Below, piece after piece: positions 1 through 5,370 of a stretch of DNA of 5,370 bases. The stretch is from positions 1-5,370 of the forward strand of contig DHLY01000045.1 of the NCBI GenBank assembly GCA_002405525.1, written 5' to 3'. Under the pieces are notes generated by a model that was given only the letters and a program-made list of their open reading frames with translations, had not been told where the DNA came from and made no database searches. Position 1 is the stretch's first letter. Each line of letters starts with the position of its first letter. The position numbers and the translations under genes were made by a program. This DNA is from Proteobacteria bacterium UBA4656 (lineage in GTDB: Bacteria > Pseudomonadota > Gammaproteobacteria > Xanthomonadales > Ahniellaceae).

Positions 1-371
1 TCGAGCATGTTCAGCGCCTGGCGGCGCTTCTTCGGCGCGTCGCCGGCATCGGCGACCTGGGTCGCGTTGTCGGCCAGCAGGCTGTTGATCTGCTTGCGGC
101 GGTCTTCGATCGCGGCGCGCGTGTTGGCGTCGAGTTCGGAGATGCGGCCCTTGCCTTCGACCATGCCGCCGATCTCGGCCAGCAGGTCGCGCACCTTCTC
201 GCGCTCGGCCTCTTCGGCGGCGAATTGACCGCGGTCGGCCATCTTCGACTCCACCAGTTCGACCAGCTGCGGGAACTGATTCGGCGCGAAACGCCGGGGC
301 AGGACTTCGTCGGCGGCGATGGCGACGGATGCGAAGGCGCACACGGCGCATGCGAGGACGATCGGCTTCAT
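1..371 (-). CDS. Exported charged helical protein, unknown function (partial, C-terminus beyond left edge)
   Basis: Reading leftward from the ATG at 371-369, the frame stays open for 123 codons to the window edge, so the gene is 3'-truncated by the window. Residues 1-20 (MKPIVLACAVCAFASVAIAA) form a short signal peptide with Lys2, a hydrophobic core and an Ala-rich cleavage site before Asp21-Glu22, so the mature protein should be periplasmic or secreted. After a short Pro-containing stretch (25-34), residues about 35-66 and 79-100 are rich in Glu, Lys, Arg, Ala and Leu and look helical, possibly coiled coil, joined by a Gly-rich turn at 68-75 (GGMVEGKG). Residues 108-118 are a charged linker (DAGDAPKKRRQ). 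The start is well supported by a GGAGGT Shine-Dalgarno 7 nt upstream. It is transcribed divergently from the TonB receptor operon. I do not recognise a family, and nothing ties it functionally to the operon. Confidence 0.8.
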   Translation of the reverse strand, partial: MKPIVLACAVCAFASVAIAADEVLPRRFAPNQFPQLVELVESKMADRGQFAAEEAEREKVRDLLAEIGGMVEGKGRISELDANTRAAIEDRRKQINSLLADNATQVADAGDAPKKRRQALNML

Positions 372-378
372 CTGGATG

Positions 379-384
379 ACCTCC
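379..384 (-). promoter_or_regulatory. Shine-Dalgarno of the minus-strand exported protein gene
   Basis: The minus strand reads GGAGGT, a near-perfect anti-16S match, 7 nt before the ATG at 371-369. It is the only strong ribosome binding site in the window and it fixes the start of the exported protein. No convincing -35/-10 pair for this gene is visible in the GC-rich DNA at 385-549. Confidence 0.8.
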
Positions 385-549
385 GCCGGCGCGTGGCCGG
401 CCCAGGTGGACGGATCGCGGCGCCGTCCGGGCACCGCGCGGCCCTCCCTGCCGGTGCGTTCCATCGCTTGAACTTAGCGCCGCGCACGCGGGGCGGCAAG
501 TCGGGCCGATGGTCGGGCGGTGGCGTGGCGAGAACGGCAGCGCCCTGGA

Positions 550-571
550 GGCGCCGCCGGGGTGCGGCGCC
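550..571. repeat. Perfect 8-bp GC-rich inverted repeat (hairpin) just upstream of the receptor promoter
   Basis: GGCGCCGC (550-557) is the exact inverse of GCGGCGCC (564-571), with a 6-nt loop CGGGGT; one more A-T pair (549/572) extends the stem to 9 bp. On the plus strand it is followed by TTGTGTTG, which is only weakly T-rich, and no plus-strand gene ends upstream, so a terminator role is doubtful. It abuts the putative -35 of the TonB receptor gene and lies in the leader or promoter zone of the divergent gene. It could be a binding site, or chance in high-GC DNA. Confidence 0.5.
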
Positions 572-601
572 TTGTGTTGCCGAATGTCGTAACGTTATAA
601 C
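572..601 (+). promoter_or_regulatory. Putative sigma-70 promoter of the TonB receptor operon
   Basis: TTGTGT (572-577) as -35 and TATAAC (596-601) as -10 are separated by 18 bp. Transcription would start near 608 and leave a leader of about 43 nt before the ATG at 651. This is the only AT-rich stretch between the divergent genes, which supports a promoter here. The palindromic operator overlaps the -10, so a bound repressor would block RNA polymerase. The assignment is by eye against the sigma-70 consensus; other hexamer pairs in the same stretch are possible. Confidence 0.45.
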
Positions 602-606
602 ATTAT
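583..606. promoter_or_regulatory. AT-rich palindromic operator resembling a Zur box, overlapping the receptor promoter
   Basis: Two overlapping dyads are visible. The 22-bp stretch 583-604 pairs at 9 of 11 positions: AATGTCGTAAC (583-593) is an imperfect inverted copy of the adjacent GTTATAACATT (594-604). A second dyad is centred on the perfect palindrome GTTATAAC (594-601); the 18-mer GTAACGTTATAACATTAT (589-606) pairs at 7 of 9 positions. From memory, proteobacterial Zur operators carry ATGTTATA...TATAACAT-type half sites or a GTTATAAC core flanked by ATG/CAT, and this fits closely. A Fur box fits worse (about 10 of 19 against GATAATGATAATCATTATC). The site covers the proposed -10, as expected for a repressor. 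The dyads are seen; the Zur identity is inferred from motif resemblance and the neighbouring receptor gene. Confidence 0.55.
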
Positions 607-650
607 CTGTCTGCCCCGTCCCTGTCCCCTCTCCACGCCACGCTGCCGCC

Positions 651-2894
651 ATGACCACTCGCCCGTTGCCATCCCGCCTGATTGACCGCCCCTGCCCGAA
701 TGGGCGCGATCCGCTGCGGCTCGCGCGCGCAGTCGGGGCGATCTGCCTGCTGGCGGCCGGGACGACGCGTCATTTGCCGCTTCTTGCACTGGCTTTGACG
801 CCAAGCCTGCCTGCCGCGGCGGCCGACGAGGCGCGCGACGACGAGGCCCGCGAACTCGATGCGGTCGTCGTCACCGCCACGCGCCAGGCCTATCGCGGCG
901 ACTTCGACGCGCGCGAGGTGCCGCAGGCGGAACTGCGCATCGATGCAACAGTATTGCGTGATGCGGGCGCGCTCGACCTCGACCAGGCGCTGGACCTGTC
1001 GGCCTCGGTGGCGCGGCAGAACAACTTCGGCGGCCTGTGGAACAGCTTCGCCGTGCGCGGCTTCATCGGCGACGAGAACCTGCCCAGCAACTACCTCGTC
1101 AACGGCTTCAACGCCGGGCGCGGTTTCGGCGGCCCGCGCGACCTGTCGGGCATCGAAAGCGTCGATGTGCTCAAGGGCCCGCGCGCGGCGCTGTTCGGCC
1201 GCGGCGAGCCCGGCGGCACGATCAACCTGGTCTCCAAGCGCCCGACGTTCGAGCACGCCGGCGAGGTCCGCATCGGCGCCGGGCGCTTCGACGAGTGGCG
1301 CGCCGATGTCGACTGGACCGCCCCGATCGGCGATGCAGTCGCGGTGCGCCTGGTCGGCTTCCACGCCGATGCGGAGAGCTTCCGCGACACCGTGGACACC
1401 CTGCGCCAGGGCGCGAGCCCGTCGCTGGCGATCCGTTTCAGCGACGCGACGCGCCTGGTGTACGAACTCGAGTACAGCGAGCAGGACATCCCGTTCGACC
1501 GCGGTGTGGTCGCAATCAACGGCGACCTCGGCGCGCTGCCGATCGAGCGCTTCCTCGGCGAGCCGGGCGACGGCCCGATCCGCACCGAGGTGCTGGGTCA
1601 CCAGGTCGAACTGCAGCACGACTTCAGTGCCGACTGGAGCGCGCTGGTCGGCTTCACCCATCGCGACACCTCGCTGCAGGGCTTCTCCACCGAGGCCGAA
1701 CTCGCGGTCAATCGGCAGCGCCTGTTCGTCGACGGCCGCACCCTGTCGCGCCAGCGCCGCTTCCGCGACTACGACGCGACCTATCGCGTGCTGCGCGCCG
1801 AAGTGACCGGCCGCTTCGACTTCGCCGGCATGGAACACCGCCTGCTGTTCGGCGCCGACACCGACGAGTTCGAGAACGACCAGGTGTTCCTGCGCGCGCG
1901 CGGGCCGACGCTGGCGTCGAACCCCACGCTGGCGCAGTCGCAGGCGATCGACGTGTTCAATCCGGTCTACGGCCGCTTCCCGCTGCCCACGCCGGGCCCG
2001 CTGACCGATCGCCTCGAGACGCAGGAATCGAACGGTCTCTTCCTGCAGTACCACGTCGGCCTGACCGAGCGCCTCGACCTGCGCGCCGGACTGCGCTACG
2101 ACGACTACGAACAGTCGCTCGACAACCGCCTCAACCGCACCTCGCTCACGCAGTCGGTGTCGCGCAGCAGCCCGCAGGCCGGCGTGGTGTACGAGATCAC
2201 CCCGGCGCTGTCGGCCTACGCGGCCTACGGGGAGAACTTCCGTCCGCTGTCGGGCGCGGCCTTCGATGGCTCGCCGTTCGAACCCAACCAGTCGCGTTCG
2301 GCGGAAGCCGGCGTGAAGTTCGACCTGCTCGACGGCGCGCTGTCGGCCACGGCCAGCGTGTTCCGTCTCACCCAGGACAACCTGCTGGTCGCCGACCCGG
2401 TGAACGCGGGTTTCTCGATCGCCGCCGGCGAGGCCAGCAGCCGCGGTGTCGAGTTCGACCTGTCGGGCCAGCCGGCGAAAGGACTGACCGTGTGGCTGTC
2501 CTACGCCTGGATCGACGCCCAGCTCGACAACGACGTGCTGGATTTCAACTTCGCGCTGCCGCTGCGCGAGGGCGATCGCCTGCTGAACATCCCCGAGCAC
2601 GCGCTGAGCGTGCAGGTGGCGAAGGACCTGGTCGCGCTCGGCCGCCCGCTGCGGATCGGCAGCGGCGTGCAGTACGTGGGCGATCGGCTGGGCGAGGCCG
2701 GCACGACCTTCGAACTGCCCTCCTACACCGTGGCGCGTGCCTTCGCCGCGTGGGACGTCAGCGAGGCGGTCACGCTCGGCGCGGAAATCGACAACCTGTT
2801 CGACGAGACGTACTACACGAACTCGTTCTCGCGGCTGTGGGTGCGGCCCGGCGAGCCGCGCACCTGGCGACTGACCGCCAACTGGCGTTTCTGA
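651..2894 (+). CDS. TonB-dependent outer membrane receptor, siderophore/metallophore type
   Basis: The protein has 747 residues, normal for the family. It imports a metal chelate across the outer membrane with energy from TonB-ExbB-ExbD. Residues 1-58 form a long signal peptide: an Arg-rich n-region, then the hydrophobic stretch LPLLALALTPSLPAAAA cut before Asp-Glu. A TonB box (LDAVVVTATR) sits at about 69-78. The plug domain follows (about 80-200), with FAVRGF, the IESVDVLKGPRAALFGRG block and the family hallmark GEPGGTINLVSKRP from about residue 185. The rest is the 22-strand barrel, with many alternating aromatic strands, an NLFDETYY motif near the end and a terminal Phe (TANWRF). The plug motifs match the TonB-siderophore receptor group rather than the vitamin B12 group. 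The ATG at 651 is the only one giving a signal peptide, but it has no Shine-Dalgarno, so the start is less certain than the frame. It leads the operon, behind the Zur-like operator. The ligand cannot be read from sequence. Confidence 0.92.
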   Translation: MTTRPLPSRLIDRPCPNGRDPLRLARAVGAICLLAAGTTRHLPLLALALTPSLPAAAADEARDDEARELDAVVVTATRQAYRGDFDAREVPQAELRIDATVLRDAGALDLDQALDLSASVARQNNFGGLWNSFAVRGFIGDENLPSNYLVNGFNAGRGFGGPRDLSGIESVDVLKGPRAALFGRGEPGGTINLVSKRPTFEHAGEVRIGAGRFDEWRADVDWTAPIGDAVAVRLVGFHADAESFRDTVDTLRQGASPSLAIRFSDATRLVYELEYSEQDIPFDRGVVAINGDLGALPIERFLGEPGDGPIRTEVLGHQVELQHDFSADWSALVGFTHRDTSLQGFSTEAELAVNRQRLFVDGRTLSRQRRFRDYDATYRVLRAEVTGRFDFAGMEHRLLFGADTDEFENDQVFLRARGPTLASNPTLAQSQAIDVFNPVYGRFPLPTPGPLTDRLETQESNGLFLQYHVGLTERLDLRAGLRYDDYEQSLDNRLNRTSLTQSVSRSSPQAGVVYEITPALSAYAAYGENFRPLSGAAFDGSPFEPNQSRSAEAGVKFDLLDGALSATASVFRLTQDNLLVADPVNAGFSIAAGEASSRGVEFDLSGQPAKGLTVWLSYAWIDAQLDNDVLDFNFALPLREGDRLLNIPEHALSVQVAKDLVALGRPLRIGSGVQYVGDRLGEAGTTFELPSYTVARAFAAWDVSEAVTLGAEIDNLFDETYYTNSFSRLWVRPGEPRTWRLTANWRF

Positions 2895-2901
2895 GCCGGC
2901 C

Positions 2902-3621
2902 ATGGTGCCCGCGCTCGAAGCCGATGCGCTGACCATCGTGCGCGGTGGCCAGCCGGCGCTGCGCGGGGTGTCGTTCGCGGTGCGGCCCGGCGAGGTGCAC
3001 GCCCTGCTGGGCGGCAACGGGGCGGGCAAGTCGACCACCCTGCTTGCGTTCCTCGGCTTCCTCGCGCCCGCGCAGGGCAGCGTGCGCGTGGAAGGCGCCG
3101 ACATCGGCACCGATCCGGCGCACGCGCGGCGCCGCATCGCCTACCTGCCGGAGAACGCCGCGCTGTACGGGCATCTCGACGCCTACGAGAACCTCGGCTA
3201 TTTCCTCGGACTCGCGGGCCTGCGCGCCGGGCGCGGCGCGATCGACGCGGCGCTGGACCGCGTCGCGCTGGCGGCCGCGGCGCGCACGCGCCGACTGGAG
3301 GCGTACTCCAAGGGGATGCGGCAGAAGGTCGCGATCGCGCTGGCCCTGCTGCGCGAGACGCCGATCCTGCTGCTCGACGAGCCGACCTCCGGCCTCGATC
3401 CGGTGGCGATCGACGAGTTCAACCGCCTGCTGCGCGAACTGGCCGGCGCCGGCCGCACCGTGCTGATGGTGACCCACGACGTGTACGGCGCCTGCCAGGT
3501 CGCCGACCGCATCGGCCTGCTGCGCGACGGCGCCCTGGTGGGCCGCTTCGAGGCCACGCCGGGCGCGCGCATCGACACCGAGGCCGTGCACGCGGCGTTC
3601 GTCGCGCGCGAGACCGCATGA
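2902..3621 (+). CDS. ABC transporter ATP-binding protein, NosF/ABC-2 type
   Basis: This is a 239-residue nucleotide-binding subunit, the usual size for a stand-alone ABC-2 ATPase. Visible motifs in order: Walker A GGNGAGKST (37-45), a Q-loop region YLPEN (81-85) with Pro-Glu where many ABC proteins have Gln, signature YSKGMRQK (135-142), Walker B ILLLDE (155-160) with catalytic Glu160, D-loop SGLD (163-166), and H-loop His192 in THD. All catalytic residues are intact. The YLPE and YSKGMRQK variants are typical of ATPases serving ABC-2 permeases such as NosF, CcmA-like and drug or lipid exporters. It would act at the cytoplasmic face with the two DUF3526 subunits encoded next. It starts 7 nt after the receptor stop with no clear Shine-Dalgarno, which suggests reinitiation; GTG at 2905 is a less likely alternative. 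Its stop overlaps the next start by ATGA. Confidence 0.93.
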   Translation: MVPALEADALTIVRGGQPALRGVSFAVRPGEVHALLGGNGAGKSTTLLAFLGFLAPAQGSVRVEGADIGTDPAHARRRIAYLPENAALYGHLDAYENLGYFLGLAGLRAGRGAIDAALDRVALAAAARTRRLEAYSKGMRQKVAIALALLRETPILLLDEPTSGLDPVAIDEFNRLLRELAGAGRTVLMVTHDVYGACQVADRIGLLRDGALVGRFEATPGARIDTEAVHAAFVARETA

Positions 3622-5054
3622 CCGCCGCGCTGCGGATCGCCCGCGCGGAGTGGGGCTACTGGCGGCACTCGCGCCTGCTGCTGGCGGCGCTGGCGGTGTT
3701 CGGCCTGCTGCTGGCGGCGATCGCCGTGCTGTCCGCGGCGCGGATCGAATCCGAAGCGACACGCCGCGCGGCGCAGCAGCAGGCCGCCGAACAGGCCTTC
3801 ACCACGCAGCCGGACCGCCATCCGCACCGCATGGTGCACTACGGGCACTACGTGTTCCGCACGCCGCCGCCGCTGGCGGTGTTCGATCCGGGCATCGACG
3901 CGGTGGCCGGCCAGGCGCTGTTCCTCGAAGGCCACCGGCAGAACAGCGCGGCGTTCGCCGAAGCCCCTTCGGCGGCCGGCGTGGGTGCGTTCGGCGTGCC
4001 GCATCCGGCGCTGGCCTACCAACTGCTGGTGCCGCTGCTGCTGATCGCGCTGGGCCATGCCGCCTTCGCGCGCGAACGCGAGGCCGGCACGCTCGCCCCC
4101 TTGCTGGCGCAGGGCGTGCGGCCGGCGCAACTGGCCGCGGGCAAGGCCATCGCGCTCGGCATCGCGGCGCTCGCCATGCTGCTGCCGGCCGTGGGGCTGG
4201 TCGTGCTCGCGGTCGCGCACGGCGAAGCGCCGGCGATCGCTGCGCTGCAGGTGCTGCTGTATGCGGGCTACCTCGGCGCGTGGGTGCTGGCCGTGCTGCT
4301 GCTCGGCGCGCTGCTGCCGCGCCGCGCCGACGTGCTGGGCGCGCTGCTGCTGGCCTGGCTCGCCACCGCCCTGGTGCTGCCGCGACTGGCGGCGAGCCAT
4401 GCGGTGGCGGCGGTGCCGGCGAGCGGCAAGATCGCCGCCGACATCGCCCTGCTCGAGGGCCTGCGCAACGCGGGCGACGGCCACAACGCCGCCGATCCGG
4501 CGTTCGATGCGCTGCGCCGGCAACTGCTGGCACAGCACGGCGTCGAGCGCGTCGAGGACCTGCCGGTCAACTTCCGCGGCATGGTGGCCACGATCGCGGA
4601 GGAGCGCCTGACCGCGCTGCTGAACGAGGCCGCCGAGCGCCGCATGGCGCAGGAGCGCGCGCAGTCGGCCCGGCTGGCGGCCTTCGCCTGGGCCTCGCCG
4701 ACGCTCGCGACCGGCATCGCCTCGCGCGCGCTGGCCGGGACCGACCTTTTGGCGATGCATCGCTTCCAGCGCGAAGCCGAGGCCCTGCGCTTCGAGTTCG
4801 TGCAGGGCCTCAACCAGGTCCACGCGCACGCGCTTCGCTACGCCGACGACATCCAGCGCAGCGTGGATCCCGAGGCGGAGCGGCGCACGCGGGTGGACGC
4901 CTCGCACTGGCGGCTGCTGCGCGCGTTCACCTTCGAGCCGGCGGCGCCCGCCGCGCGCCGCGCCAACGCGTCCGCCGCAGGCGCAGCACTCGCGGCCTGG
5001 CTGCTCGTGCTGGCGCTCGGCCTGCACTTGGCCGTGGCGCGACTGCGGCCATGA
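3618..5054 (+). CDS. DUF3526-type ABC-2 permease subunit (first of two)
   Basis: This 478-residue inner membrane protein has six likely membrane segments, near residues 18-40, 131-149, 176-199, 206-231, 238-256 and 452-473. Two large loops lie between segments 1 and 2 (41-130) and between 5 and 6 (257-451), probably periplasmic. This is the DUF3526 layout. The first loop carries the family-like block HYGHYVFRTPPP...FDPGID (about 74-94) followed by LFLEGHRQN (101-109), and is His-rich: His68, His70, His74, His77 and His106. The segment AFAREREAGTL (149-159) after segment 2 is the ABC-2 coupling region that would contact the ATPase; the same motif occurs in NosY-like permeases. Its ATG overlaps the ATPase stop (ATGA) and its own stop overlaps the next start the same way, so the three subunits are probably made in fixed ratio. 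Substrate and direction are unknown; a role in metal or metallophore handling is inferred from the receptor and operator. Confidence 0.85.
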   Translation: MTAALRIARAEWGYWRHSRLLLAALAVFGLLLAAIAVLSAARIESEATRRAAQQQAAEQAFTTQPDRHPHRMVHYGHYVFRTPPPLAVFDPGIDAVAGQALFLEGHRQNSAAFAEAPSAAGVGAFGVPHPALAYQLLVPLLLIALGHAAFAREREAGTLAPLLAQGVRPAQLAAGKAIALGIAALAMLLPAVGLVVLAVAHGEAPAIAALQVLLYAGYLGAWVLAVLLLGALLPRRADVLGALLLAWLATALVLPRLAASHAVAAVPASGKIAADIALLEGLRNAGDGHNAADPAFDALRRQLLAQHGVERVEDLPVNFRGMVATIAEERLTALLNEAAERRMAQERAQSARLAAFAWASPTLATGIASRALAGTDLLAMHRFQREAEALRFEFVQGLNQVHAHALRYADDIQRSVDPEAERRTRVDASHWRLLRAFTFEPAAPAARRANASAAGAALAAWLLVLALGLHLAVARLRP

Positions 5055-5370
5055 GCGCGCTGCTGCGCGAACTGCGCCTGCTGGCCCGCGATCGCGCGGC
5101 GCTGGCGCTGCTCGGCGTGGCCCTGCTGGCGGCGGCGGTCGCGGTGGCCAGCGGCCTGGCCGAGGTTCGCCAGCAGCGCGCACAACTCGCCGCACTGGGT
5201 GACGCCGACCGGCGCGAGCGCGAGGCAGTCGCGGCGCAGCAGGCCGACTGGGGATCGGCGGCCTACTACACCTTCCACCTGACCGGCGCGCCGCCGTCGG
5301 CGTTCGCGTTCGCCGCGCTCGGCCTGCGCGAGCACGGGCCCTGGCAGCACCGCGTGCGGATGCTCGCGCT
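5051..5370 (+). CDS. Second DUF3526-type ABC-2 permease subunit (partial, C-terminus beyond right edge)
   Basis: The frame is open from the ATG at 5051 to the window edge, 106 full codons, so the gene is cut by the window. A membrane segment spans about residues 16-36 (AALALLGVALLAAAVAVASG) after an N-terminal amphipathic stretch with several Arg (LLRELRLLARDR). A charged helical linker (38-66) follows, then the block DWGSAAYYTFHLTGAPPSAF (66-85) and FAALGLREHGPW (88-99), which resembles the second type of DUF3526 protein usually paired with the HYG-type subunit. It is a paralogue of its neighbour in topology but clearly different in sequence, so the two likely form a heterodimer with one ATPase. 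The start lies in an ATGA overlap with the upstream stop and has no Shine-Dalgarno, so translation is probably coupled. Any further operon genes lie outside the window. Confidence 0.8.
   Translation, partial: MSALLRELRLLARDRAALALLGVALLAAAVAVASGLAEVRQQRAQLAALGDADRREREAVAAQQADWGSAAYYTFHLTGAPPSAFAFAALGLREHGPWQHRVRMLA

Noticed and set aside
7..228. Small plus-strand open frame of 73 codons at the left edge
   Set aside because: It is antisense to the exported protein gene, which has a signal peptide and a strong Shine-Dalgarno.
344..371. Lipoprotein signal (LAC at residues 6-8) in the minus-strand exported protein
   Set aside because: The Cys at position 8 is too close to the N-terminus to follow a hydrophobic core, and a normal Ala-type cleavage site follows at residue 20.
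470..475. GAACTT resembling an extracytoplasmic-function sigma factor -35
   Set aside because: No matching -10 element follows at 16-17 bp; the downstream DNA is plain GC-rich sequence.
589..607. Fur box for the receptor operon
   Set aside because: Only the right half (CATTATC) matches; about 10 of 19 positions agree with the classical consensus, clearly worse than the Zur-like reading. It is not fully excluded.
225..650. Upstream extension of the receptor frame to an ATG at 225
   Set aside because: It would run through the divergent gene, the promoter and the operator, and would bury the signal peptide some 140 residues inside the protein.
1037..2932. Long plus-strand open frame (631 codons) overlapping the receptor in another frame
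   Set aside because: The product is extremely Arg/Pro/Ala-rich with no recognisable motif, a typical third-codon-position GC shadow of the receptor gene.
603..3137. Very long open frame on the minus strand (844 codons) opposite the TonB receptor
   Set aside because: It is antisense to a receptor with intact plug and barrel motifs. Its translation is Arg/Ala/Gly/Val-rich with no domain, as expected for a shadow frame in high-GC DNA.
3198..5195. Long minus-strand open frame (665 codons) opposite the ABC genes
   Set aside because: The composition is low-complexity Arg/Gln/Ala, and it lies opposite genes with clear Walker and membrane features.

Overview
This is a GC-rich window (roughly 70% G+C) with the codon bias of a free-living proteobacterium. 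The extended signal peptide, the siderophore-type TonB receptor and the overall style suggest a gammaproteobacterium of the Lysobacter/Xanthomonas kind. That assignment is an inference from style; there is no rRNA or marker gene to confirm it.

Layout. Positions 1-371 (minus strand) hold the N-terminal 123 codons of a small exported, charged, helical protein of unknown function, which runs off the left edge. Positions 372-650 are a divergent intergenic region. It contains a Shine-Dalgarno for the minus-strand gene, a perfect 8-bp GC hairpin, a plausible sigma-70 promoter facing right, and an AT-rich palindromic operator overlapping that promoter's -10. The operator is the only AT-rich island in the non-coding DNA and resembles a Zur (zinc uptake regulator) box.

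From 651 to the right edge there is one tightly packed plus-strand operon: a TonB-dependent receptor of the siderophore-receptor type (651-2894), a NosF-like ABC ATPase (2902-3621), a complete DUF3526-type ABC-2 membrane subunit (3618-5054), and the start of a second, different DUF3526-type subunit (5051 to the edge). The gaps are 7 nt, then -4 nt, then -4 nt (both overlaps are ATGA), which indicates translational coupling.

How the parts may work together. The receptor would bring a metal chelate across the outer membrane using TonB energy. One ATPase plus two different DUF3526 proteins would form a heterodimeric ABC-2 type transporter in the inner membrane. No periplasmic binding protein is visible, so this does not look like a classical binding-protein-dependent importer. 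If the operator is a Zur box, the whole unit would be switched on by zinc starvation, making it a candidate zinc or zinc-metallophore system of poorly described mechanism. The protein families are well supported by the sequence; the metal and the transport direction are inference.
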